A stretch of DNA of 64,000 bases, taken from positions 558,001-622,000 of the forward strand of contig CAWJPW010000011.1 of NCBI GenBank assembly GCA_963844845.1, read 5' to 3'. The notes under the pieces were generated by a model, which had not been told where the DNA came from, ran no database searches, and saw only the letters and a list, made by a program, of their open reading frames with translations. The position numbers and the translations under genes are program-made. Shown here in pieces: positions 17,015 through 24,516 of the stretch. The first letter of the stretch is position 1. Every line of letters begins with the position of its first letter. This DNA comes from CAWJPW01 sp963844845 (GTDB lineage: Bacteria; Acidobacteriota; Thermoanaerobaculia; Thermoanaerobaculales; Sulfomarinibacteraceae).

Positions 17015-19045
17015 ATGGTGGGTGCATCTCGCGTGTCCCGAACACTTCCCGACCCCACAGCCGAGCACGGGGCGGGCCGGGCCTGGCTTCGCGGCGCCGG
17101 GATCCGGCGCAAGCTCGCCGTCGCCATGGTGCTCGCCCTGCTGGTGTTCTTCGGCACCCTCGGCGTTTTCGCGGTGAGCGAGATCGCCGGCGTCACCCGC
17201 GCCAAGGTCAACTCCGAGGCCCTCGACCGGGTGGACCTCGCGGCCCACCGGATCCAGTCGTTCTTCGCCGAACGGGGCCGCATCGTGACCACCATGGTGG
17301 AGAGTCCGGACCTCCTCGGATTCTTCTCCGGCTACAACACCTTCCAGCGGTCCGTGCAGAACGACCCGCAGTACCGGCAGGTGACCGAGTACCTCCGCCG
17401 CATCGTGGACTCCGACCCCACGGTACTTTCGGCCTTCTTCGCCACCGCCTCCACCGGCGAGTACTTCAAGTCCGACGGGCGGGTTGAGCGGGAGGGCTAC
17501 GACACCCGCGACCGCTGGTGGTGGGAGGAGGCGGTGAAGAACGACCGTCTCTACGTGTCGCGCCCCGGCGTGGACGCCAACACCGGCGACGTGGCGGTCA
17601 CCCTCCAGACAACGGTGCACCGCCCTGACGGCAGCCTCCTCGGCGTCGCCGGCGCCGACGTGCTGCTCACCACCGTCGGCGACCTCGTGCGACAGATCAA
17701 GTACCAGGGCCAGGGCACCGCCTTCCTGGTGGACTCCGAATCCCGGGTCATCTACTTCCCGGGCATGGAGGTGAAGGACTCGCTCGAGACCACGCTGCCG
17801 CAGCTCGACGAGGACCGGACCTTCAAGGACACCTCGGGCTTCGCCGAGCTCACCAGGGTCATGACGGCAGGCGAGCGCGGCATCGCCGACCTCCGCTTCC
17901 AGGGCCACGCGACCCGGGTGCTGTACACACCGGTGCGCTCGGACAGCCCGGGGCTCGACTGGTCGCTGGGGCTCATGGTCCCGCAGGAGCTCATCAGCGC
18001 CCCCATCCGGCGCGCCACGACCTTCTCCATCATCGGCCTGCTCGTCTCCATCGCCGCGGTCTGCGGCCTCACGCTCTTCGTGGCCTCGGTGGTGGTGACC
18101 CGCCCGGTGGGGGGCCTGGTCGCCCGCTTCCGCGACATCGCCGAAGGCAAGGGCGATCTCACTCAGCGGGTGGAGGTCACCTCCGGCGACGAGCTGGGCG
18201 AGTTGGGCTCGCTGTTCAACTCGTTCGTGGCGTCGATCCAGAAGGACATGGAGTCGGTGGCCGAGCTCTCAAGCACGCTGGCCGCCGCCTCCGAGCAGCT
18301 CAACAGCCTGAGTCAGCAGATCGCCAGCTCCACCGAAGAGACCTCGACCCAGGCGGGGGTGGTGTCGGCGGCGGCCGAGCAGGTGAGCACCAACGTCCAG
18401 ACAGTGGCCACCAGCAGCGAGGAGATGAGTGCGTCGATCCGCGAGATCGCCAAGAGTGCCGGCGAAGCCGCAAAGGTGGCCGGCGATGCCGTACGCATCG
18501 CCGACGACACCACCAGCCGGTTCGTGGAGCTGGGCGAGGCCGGCAAGCGCATCGGCAGCATCGTCGAGGTGATCCACTCCATCGCCGAGCAGACCAACCT
18601 CCTGGCGCTCAACGCCACCATCGAGGCGGCCCGGGCGGGCGAGGCCGGCAAGGGCTTCGCGGTGGTCGCCGGCGAGGTCAAGGAGCTCGCCAACCAGACC
18701 GCCCGCGCCACCGGCGAGATCGCCGAGACCGTCAAGGCAATCCAGTCGCACACCGACTCCGCGGGTGGCTCGATCCGCGAGGTCACCGAGATCATCAATC
18801 AGATCCACGAGATCCAGGTGGTGATCGCGAGCGCGGTGGAAGAGCAGAGTGCGACCACCTCGGAGATCGGTCGTAACGTCGCCGACGCCGCCCGCGGCAC
18901 CGGCGAGATCGCCCAGAGCATCTCCAGCTTCGCCGAGGTGGCCTACCACACCGCCTCGGGGGCCAACTCCATCCAGCAGGCGGCGCAGGACCTCGCTCGG
19001 ACGGCCGCGAACCTCCAGCAGATCGTCAGCAGGTTCAACCTGTGA
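17015..19045 (+). CDS. methyl-accepting chemotaxis protein with periplasmic Cache sensor
   Basis: 676 residues from ATG 17015, directly behind GGGGAGGAGGA; an upstream ATG at 16970 would overlap the promoter. TM1 at about 31-53, a large double-Cache-like periplasmic domain of about 290 residues (RDRWWWEEAVKN and GVAGADVLL are typical Cache motifs), TM2 near 350, HAMP, and the signalling hairpin IAEQTNLLALNATIEAARAG. Cache domains bind small organic ligands. Its cytoplasmic part is similar to that of the haem-type receptor at 6944, so both probably work with the same CheA and CheW. Monocistronic; a repeat copy follows its stop codon. Confidence 0.93.
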   Translation: MVGASRVSRTLPDPTAEHGAGRAWLRGAGIRRKLAVAMVLALLVFFGTLGVFAVSEIAGVTRAKVNSEALDRVDLAAHRIQSFFAERGRIVTTMVESPDLLGFFSGYNTFQRSVQNDPQYRQVTEYLRRIVDSDPTVLSAFFATASTGEYFKSDGRVEREGYDTRDRWWWEEAVKNDRLYVSRPGVDANTGDVAVTLQTTVHRPDGSLLGVAGADVLLTTVGDLVRQIKYQGQGTAFLVDSESRVIYFPGMEVKDSLETTLPQLDEDRTFKDTSGFAELTRVMTAGERGIADLRFQGHATRVLYTPVRSDSPGLDWSLGLMVPQELISAPIRRATTFSIIGLLVSIAAVCGLTLFVASVVVTRPVGGLVARFRDIAEGKGDLTQRVEVTSGDELGELGSLFNSFVASIQKDMESVAELSSTLAAASEQLNSLSQQIASSTEETSTQAGVVSAAAEQVSTNVQTVATSSEEMSASIREIAKSAGEAAKVAGDAVRIADDTTSRFVELGEAGKRIGSIVEVIHSIAEQTNLLALNATIEAARAGEAGKGFAVVAGEVKELANQTARATGEIAETVKAIQSHTDSAGGSIREVTEIINQIHEIQVVIASAVEEQSATTSEIGRNVADAARGTGEIAQSISSFAEVAYHTASGANSIQQAAQDLARTAANLQQIVSRFNL

Positions 19046-19360
19046 GCGCCCGCCGGTTGCGAGGAGGTTCTGCTGCGACCGCAGATCCACCAGCCAGGGC
19101 GGCGCTCCGGCTGGCGGCGGCGTCCTCGACGTAGCGCTGCTACGCCTGCAGGGCCCCCTTGGCCGGATCCACCACCCCGACAGGTGCTCCGCGGTCTCGC
19201 GACGAGCCTCCCCGCAACCAGCGAACACGCTCCTTGTAGAGCAGGCGCCTGCCCCGAGAGGCGGAGTAGGCCGGGCGGGGGAGCGCCTCCCTTCTCCCGG
19301 CCGGAACGGCGGGCGCCCTCATCACCCGGGCACGTAAACCCTTCCTGGCCCATCCGCGTT
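19046..19360. other. intergenic region with repeat copy
   Basis: No gene is supported. It contains repeat copy 3 and GC-rich short inverted repeats. Just before the sigma-factor gene is an element TAAACC-N16-CGTTATGG (about 19335-19363), which could be an ECF-type autoregulatory promoter, but this is a weak call. Confidence 0.5.
19068..19139 (-). repeat. dispersed intergenic repeat, copy 3
   Basis: Reverse-strand copy of the element at 16190-16262 and 2465-2535, starting 22 bp after the receptor stop codon. The 17-bp end TCTGCGGTCGCAGCAGA is identical to copy 2. Confidence 0.65.
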
Positions 19361-19951
19361 ATGGTGAGCATGGAAGCCGTGATGCCCATCGACGTAGACG
19401 ACGGCGGCGCCGCCACCACCGGGGCCGGACCCGTGGACGCCACGAGCTCGCTGGTACTGAAGGCCCAGGCCGGCGATCTCGACGCCTTCGAGCGCCTGTA
19501 CCACGAGCACGTGGGCCGCATCCACGGCCTTTGCCTTTGGATGACGCGCGACCGCAGCCAGGCCGAGGAGCTCACCCAAGAGGTCTTCGTACGGGCGTGG
19601 CGCAAGCTGGCCCTCTTCCGCCCCGGCACCGCGTTCTCGGCATGGCTCCACCGACTCGCCGTAAACCTGGTGATCAGCCATCGGCGCAAGGTCGGCCGTC
19701 AGGAAAGCGCCACCGTCCTCACCGCCGAGGTGCCCGAGTCGACGTCGTCGGTCACAGCTCGCCCGGATCTCTCGGTCGACCTCCAGCGGCGCATCGACGC
19801 GCTTCCGAACGGCGCCCGCACCGTGCTGGTGCTTCACGACATCTACGGCTACCACCACCACGAGATCGCGGAGCTCACCGGGATCGCGGTGGGCACCTCC
19901 AAGGCCCAGCTCCACCGCGCCCGCACCCGTCTCAGGGAGGCGTTGCGATGA
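19361..19951 (+). CDS. ECF-type RNA polymerase sigma factor
   Basis: 196 residues from ATG 19361; ATG 19370 and 19382 are alternatives, the latter favoured if the promoter suspected at 19335-19363 is real. Region 2 is seen in FERLYHEHVGRIHGLCLWMT and AEELTQEVFVRAWRKL, region 4 in RRIDALPNGARTVLVLHDIY plus HHHEIAELTGIAVGTSKAQL. No regions 1.1 or 3, hence extracytoplasmic-function class. Its stop overlaps the anti-sigma start (ATGA), the standard pairing. Its regulon probably includes its own operon with the DUF4097 protein, as in envelope-stress systems; the signal is unknown. Confidence 0.92.
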   Translation: MVSMEAVMPIDVDDGGAATTGAGPVDATSSLVLKAQAGDLDAFERLYHEHVGRIHGLCLWMTRDRSQAEELTQEVFVRAWRKLALFRPGTAFSAWLHRLAVNLVISHRRKVGRQESATVLTAEVPESTSSVTARPDLSVDLQRRIDALPNGARTVLVLHDIYGYHHHEIAELTGIAVGTSKAQLHRARTRLREALR

Positions 19952-20619
19952 CCACCTGCGAACACGTTCACGGCAACCTCGACGACCTCGTCGACGGTAC
20001 CCTCGCCGACTCCGAGGCCGCCGTCGTGAGGAACCACCTCGCGGTCTGCGCGCCATGCCGTCGCGCCGTGGAAGAGGCCACCGAGCTCCGGCGGCATGTG
20101 CGGGCCCTGCCCACCCAGGTGGCGCCCACCCGTGACCTCTGGCCGGGGATCGCCTTGCGGATCGAGGCCGAGCGCGTCGTACCCCTGACGCGGCGCCGCC
20201 CGTCGTGGAGCCAACGACTGCGATGGCTGGCGGCAGCGGCGGCGCTGGTGGTCGTCAGCTCGGCGGTGACAGCCTATCTGGTCAGCCAGCGCCCGACGCC
20301 GATGACCGCTTCCCAGGAGGTCGACAGCGGCGCCGTACGGGCCGCCCTCCGCCCGGCCCAGGCTTCTTTCCGCTCCGCGCGGGCCACCCTTCTCGACGCC
20401 CTCGAGCAGCGCCGCGCGAGCCTCGACCCCCAGACCCTGCGCGTGGTGGACGAGAACCTGGCCATCATCGACGACTCCATCGCCCGCATCAGCAGCGCCA
20501 TCGGGCGCGACCCCGACAACCGCGAGCTCGCCCGGCTCCTTTCTGGCGCCTATCGGCGCGAGATCGACCTGCTGCAGCGCGCCGCCGAGCTCCCAATCTC
20601 CCAGGGAGGAGAGACATGA
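19948..20619 (+). CDS. membrane-bound zinc-binding anti-sigma factor
   Basis: 223 residues from ATG 19948. The cytoplasmic N-terminus carries the ZAS-type motif H30-X3-C34-X2-C37 (NHLAVCAPCRR). A single transmembrane helix lies at about 92-112 (LAAAAALVVVSSAVTAYLV), followed by a helical periplasmic domain of about 110 residues rich in Arg, Leu and Asp. It holds the preceding sigma factor inactive until a periplasmic or membrane signal releases it. It overlaps both neighbours by ATGA, so the three genes are translationally coupled. Confidence 0.88.
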   Translation: MTTCEHVHGNLDDLVDGTLADSEAAVVRNHLAVCAPCRRAVEEATELRRHVRALPTQVAPTRDLWPGIALRIEAERVVPLTRRRPSWSQRLRWLAAAAALVVVSSAVTAYLVSQRPTPMTASQEVDSGAVRAALRPAQASFRSARATLLDALEQRRASLDPQTLRVVDENLAIIDDSIARISSAIGRDPDNRELARLLSGAYRREIDLLQRAAELPISQGGET

Positions 20620-21494
20620 GACGATATTTCTTCGCAGCCCTCGCGGTGGCCGCCGCCGCCACTGCCGGTCTGGCCCAGCAGCCGGTGCACGAGAGCCGGC
20701 CCGTCTCCGCCAATGCCGAGGTCTCCGTCAACAACGTGTCCGGCTCAGTGTCCGTCACCGGATGGACCCGGGACGAGGTCGAGGTCACCGGCACTCTCGG
20801 CCGCCGCGTCGAGCGCCTCGACGTCGCCGGCGACCGCGACCATCTCGAGATCCGAGTGGTGCTGCCTGAGCACAGCCACGACTCCGGTGATGCCGAGCTC
20901 CAGATCAGGGTCCCCGCCGGAGCCAGCGTGGACGTCACCACCGTGAGTGCCGATATCAGCGCCGCCGGTCTCGACGGCCGCCTCGAGGCCCAGTCGGTGA
21001 GCGGCCGCGTGGAGGTGAAGGACAACCCCCGCTCGATTTCGGCCCAGTCGGTGAGCGGCGACGTGGTGATTACATCCCGAGCCCCCGAGGTCCGGGCGTC
21101 CTCGGTGAGTGGAAACCTGCGGCTCAGCCTCGGGTCCGGCCGCGTCGAGGCCTCCACCGTAAGCGGTGACACCACTCTCGCGGGCGGGCCCCTGGAGGAG
21201 GTCCACGCCAAGACCACGTCCGGAGACCTGCGGTGTGATGCCGAGCTGGCGCCCCGCGGCAGCTTCAGCTTCGAGAGCCTCAGCGGCAACCTCACGCTGG
21301 CGGTACCGGAGAGCTTTCCGGCCGACTACGAGATCAGCACCTTCTCGGGGGACATCCACAACGCCTTCGGCCCCCGCCCGGAACGCACCAGCCGTCATGC
21401 CCCGGGGACCGAGCTCGACTTCACCACCGGGAGCGGCGGCGCCCGCATCGAGGTCAACACATTCTCGGGGGATCTGACGCTGAAGACGAAGTGA
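20616..21494 (+). CDS. secreted DUF4097 (adhesin-like beta-helix) protein
   Basis: 292 residues from ATG 20616 with GGGAGGAGAG upstream. Signal peptide (MRRYFFAALAVAAAATAGLA, cleavage before QQPV). The rest is a string of short repeats with the pattern xVSGDVxxxS, x-SVSGNL, x-TVSGDT, the hallmark of DUF4097/DUF4098 right-handed beta-helix proteins. Known partners are ECF sigma/anti-sigma pairs, as here, where the protein is probably an envelope component made or sensed by that system. The molecular function is not known. No Cys residues apart from one near residue 207. Confidence 0.85.
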   Translation: MRRYFFAALAVAAAATAGLAQQPVHESRPVSANAEVSVNNVSGSVSVTGWTRDEVEVTGTLGRRVERLDVAGDRDHLEIRVVLPEHSHDSGDAELQIRVPAGASVDVTTVSADISAAGLDGRLEAQSVSGRVEVKDNPRSISAQSVSGDVVITSRAPEVRASSVSGNLRLSLGSGRVEASTVSGDTTLAGGPLEEVHAKTTSGDLRCDAELAPRGSFSFESLSGNLTLAVPESFPADYEISTFSGDIHNAFGPRPERTSRHAPGTELDFTTGSGGARIEVNTFSGDLTLKTK

Positions 21495-21532
21495 AGAGTG
21501 GGACGCAAGGAGTCCGCCCGAAAGCGGCTCAG

Positions 21533-21768
21533 GATTCCGACATTCAGAGATTCGAAGACTCAGAGATTGGGCGCTCCTTCGTGGAGCGCCCTCCTCCTAT
21601 CGACCGCGCGGCTGGAGTGTCAGCTGGTGGGACCGGCCGCCCGTGCCAGCCACCTGCTGTGGAGCAGCCACCCGGTCCGAGGACCTCGCACCCCACCAAG
21701 GAGGATCCAGCGTCCCGCAGTCGTAATCTTGGGATCTTTGAATCTTCAAATCTTTGAATTTCTGAATC
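21533..21768. repeat. AT-rich imperfect inverted repeat pair, MITE-like
   Basis: Left arm 21533-21570 and right arm 21729-21768 are related as inverted copies (left arm read in reverse: AATCTCTGAGTCTTCGAATC; right arm: GATCTTTGAATCTTCAAATC, and so on), about 36 bp with roughly three quarters identity. They are strikingly A+T-rich for this genome and enclose about 160 bp without a gene. A hairpin GCGCTCC-TTC-GTGGAGCGC lies just inside the left arm. Confidence 0.45.
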
Positions 21769-21770
21769 GG

Positions 21771-21971
21771 CTACCTGGCCGGCGCTCCCCGCAGCACCCG
21801 CACAGGCAGCAGCAGCATCGCCTTGAGCAGTTCGAAGACCGCGTCGACGGTGAGGCCGAGCAGGCGGAACGGCAGCAGGATCAACCACACCAGCGGGTAG
21901 AGCACCAGCGCCAGCAGGGCCACCGGCCAGCAGAGCACGAGGAGCAGGAGCCAGAGGAGAAAGGTGAGCAC
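21771..21971 (-). CDS. small membrane protein
   Basis: 66 residues from a GTG start at 21971, preceded by GAGGAGG at good spacing. It is almost entirely hydrophobic: two predicted membrane helices (about 2-24 and 26-45), then an amphipathic Arg-containing tail. No family is recognised. It follows the ABC-permease-like gene in the same direction and may be part of the same damaged transport locus. Coding is supported by the ribosome binding site and composition rather than homology. Confidence 0.5.
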   Translation of the reverse strand: MLTFLLWLLLLVLCWPVALLALVLYPLVWLILLPFRLLGLTVDAVFELLKAMLLLPVRVLRGAPAR

Positions 21972-22019
21972 GGCGAACCTCCTCAGGGTGGTACGCCGTG
22001 CCCACGAAGGGGTTGCGGC

Positions 22020-23777
22020 TCAGCGGGAGCCGGCCACCACCGTGGGCGCCAGGCTCGCGGGATCGATCAGCTCGACCGCCGACCCGGTGCCGAGGAGACG
22101 CGTCGCGACCGAGCCCGGTGCCGGCGTGGTGCCGATGCCGGACGACCACGCACTCCCAGGGAACCCCTGGCCCACCTCGCGCAGCGCACCGCTGTCGAGG
22201 TCGACCCGGGCGGTCCTCCACGCCGAGGCCTCTGCCCACCTCTCGCTCGTGCTCGCAACCAGGACGGCGCCCGGTTCGATCTCTCCGCCGAAGCGGTACT
22301 GCCCGGCCGTCGGCAGCTCGACGATCCGCTCGCCCCCGTCTCGGCCGACCACACGCAGTCGGTTCGCCTCCATGCCCCGCTCGCTCACCAGCACGCCGCC
22401 ATCGGCGAGGAAGATCGCGCCCTGCTCGACGATCCATCCGTCCCGGCCGAGGTCCTCGAGCAGCGCGCCGCTGCGCGCGTCGTGGACGGTCGCTCCTGCG
22501 GTCTGCAGCGTCCCCGACTGCCACAGGAGAAGGCGCTCAAAGCTCGGATCGAGCTTCGCCCTCCAGCGGTAGCGCTCGCCCACCGGAATGCTCCCCGTCG
22601 CCACCAGGCGGTGGGTCGCCACGTCGAGCTCGCCGATCCACAGCTCGCCTGGGGCGTCCTCGTCGCCGAGCCGGCCGTACAGCCGCACCGTGTCGGATGC
22701 GGTGAAGACGAGATCCGGCAACCGCAGCTCGACCGGCAGCCTGACGGCGGCGAGGATGCGACCATCGGGCAGTGCGGAGACCGTGACGGTACCGTCCACC
22801 ACCACCGCCACGCTCTCGCCATCCGGGGCCATGGCGATGGCGCCGCCGCCCCACGCCGGCGGTACGTTGATCAAGGCGCTCTGCGGGCTGGGCTGGGCGG
22901 CCCCGAGGTCGACGAGCGCGAGGTCCTGCCTCGGATCGTCCATCTTCCGGCTCGGTACCAGCACCGCCGCCCGCCGCCCGTCGGCAGCGAAGAGGACCGC
23001 GGCCCTCGCCCACGGCTGGCTCCGCATCCGAAGCCAGCGACCGGAGGCGGTGTCGATGAGGAAGGTGCTCACCAGGTCTCCGCGGCCCCTCGCACTCCCC
23101 CCGATCGCCACCCACGTGCCGGACGGCTCCGCCGTGACGGCGTGCACCGCGATGATCTCGGAGGGCTTCGGCGTCACCAGCCAGCTCGTGCCGACGACGA
23201 GCAGCAGGGTGACGCCGCCGAGGACCGACCACAGGGTCAGCGACAGCAGGCGGTGGCCGCGCGCCAGGTCGGCCCGCCCGCCGACGGTCTGCACCGCACC
23301 GGCCAGGAGCAGCGCCACGGGTGGAGTCACGAGCACCACCTTGACCACCAGCACGAGGGCCTCGGCCGCCCACGCACCGGCGAGGGTCCCGATGCTCCAC
23401 CACCCGCCGACCGCAACCAGCACCAGCCCGATCACGTCGACCACCTGCCAGCGCGAGCGCGAGCGCACGATGATCGATCCTGCGTGACCGAGAACGACGC
23501 TGGTGGCGACAAGGCCGGCCACGATCGCGAGGCCGATGTCATCTCCCACGCCGTGCCCGCCGCTGCCCGGCAGGCTCCCGGCAAGGAGGGCTACGGCCAG
23601 GGGCAACCCGGCCGCGGTGAGGGCAAGCGCCATGGCTGCGCTCATCTTGCCCGCCCAGATCGCCAGGCCAGCCACGGGCTGAGCGAAGTAGAAGCCCAGC
23701 CGCCCTTCGGCGAGGTCACGGGCGAGCACGCTGGTGCCGAGCAGGAGACCGAAGGCGAGCGCCAGGGTGACCGACAC
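22020..23777 (-). pseudogene. ABC-2-type permease with beta-propeller-like tail, N-terminus lost by deletion
   Basis: Open frame of 585 residues from GTG 23777, but the permease frame continues upstream only into sequence that belongs to the ATPase gene, so the natural N-terminus is missing. About six membrane helices occupy residues 1-210 (LALAFGLLLGTSVLARDLAEGRLGFYFAQP is typical of ABC-2 permeases, right after their first segment). The C-terminal 370 residues look like a WD40-like beta-propeller with repeating strands ending in GxLxx, probably outside the membrane. A short permease could still be made from the GTG, but without an ATPase it cannot work as an importer or exporter. Confidence 0.65.
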
Positions 23778-23934
23778 GAACCAGCGAGCTCTTGCCGGCT
23801 CCGTTGCGGCCGAGCAGGGCGTACACCCGCCCCAACCCGACCTCCAGGCTGACCCCGGCGACGGCCACGGACCTGCCGTAGCGCACCTCGAGGCCGCTCA
23901 CCACGATCGGCGGATCGCCGTTGACGTCACGCAT
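23778..23934 (-). pseudogene. ABC transporter ATPase, truncated after the Walker A motif
   Basis: Starts at ATG 23934, overlapping the GntR-regulator stop. The first 53 residues are a normal ATPase N-terminus with GLEVRYGRSVAVAGVSL and Walker A GRNGAGKSS at 42-50. Straight after SLVR the DNA becomes permease sequence in another frame, so Q-loop, signature (LSGGQ), Walker B and H-loop are all absent; the frame closes at 23716 after foreign residues. The junction lies in about 23768-23784, where the DNA CGCTGGTTCGTG fits both the end of the ATPase piece and the start of the permease piece. It is either a genuine deletion of roughly a kilobase at a microhomology or an assembly error. Confidence 0.8.
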
Positions 23935-24337
23935 TTCCCACCTCCTGTGTACGGTCCCTCGCCGCCGACCACTCGTCCTCGAGCGCTGCAACCGCCTCGG
24001 TCCGTGACGCGCCCACATCCACCGCCAGCGTTGCGTACCGGGCAGCGCCGCCGCGCAGCAGCTCGCGCCGCTCCGCTGCGAGAGCGGTGGATGGCCGCTC
24101 GGCCACGAAGGTCCCCTCGCCGCGCCGAACCGCGAGCACGCCGGCATCTCCGAGGCGCTGGTAGGCCTTGGCCACGGTTGCGGGGTTGACGGTGAGCTCT
24201 CGGGCGAGCTCGCGCACCGACGGCACCGGGTCGCCGGCCGCCAGCACTCCCGAGGCCACCAGCCGCCGGACGCCGTCCTCGATCTGTCGCCAGATCGGAG
24301 CGGCGCCGCTGGGGTCGACCCTGAGTGTTCGCTCCAT
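23927..24337 (-). CDS. GntR family transcriptional regulator, YtrA subfamily
   Basis: 136 residues from ATG 24337. Winged helix-turn-helix at the N-terminus (PIWRQIEDGVRRLVASGVLA, then PSVRELARELTVNPATVAKA), followed by only about 50 helical residues, the short dimerisation tail that defines the YtrA type. Such regulators usually repress the ABC transporter operon they belong to, and here the ATPase start codon overlaps the regulator stop. A palindromic operator lies 31 bp upstream of its start. With the transporter broken, the regulator may be the only intact member left. Confidence 0.88.
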   Translation of the reverse strand: MERTLRVDPSGAAPIWRQIEDGVRRLVASGVLAAGDPVPSVRELARELTVNPATVAKAYQRLGDAGVLAVRRGEGTFVAERPSTALAAERRELLRGGAARYATLAVDVGASRTEAVAALEDEWSAARDRTQEVGNA

Positions 24338-24367
24338 CCGCGCCCTCCCTCCACGACACCTGCCATG

Positions 24368-24390
24368 GTGTACTACTGTAGTAGTACAGT
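24368..24390. promoter_or_regulatory. palindromic operator, probably for the YtrA-type regulator
   Basis: TACTAC-TGTA-GTAGTA (24371-24386) is a perfect 6-bp inverted repeat; it extends to a second overlapping palindrome CTGTA-GTAG-TACAG. It lies just upstream of the GntR gene, as expected for autorepression, and is AT-rich compared with its surroundings. Confidence 0.6.
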
Positions 24391-24516
24391 AGGTCGCGAA
24401 CGGATGCCTGTCAAACTCTCCGCGTGACATGCGTGTAAGAGTTTATAAATAAATGATTTCCGTCTCGATCCGCGAGTGTGCTACCGTGCGGCCTCAGGCT
24501 CCATTGGGAGGTGGAC

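Noticed and set aside
21498..23852. 784-residue plus-strand open frame opposite the permease
   Set aside because: Composition-driven open frame rich in Arg, Gln, His and Pro; the minus strand has clear membrane helices and a propeller-like tail in the correct frame.
24437..24460. AT-rich stretch before the aspartase as a Crp-type binding site
   Set aside because: No TGTGA-N6-TCACA symmetry could be found; it is more likely a core promoter region.
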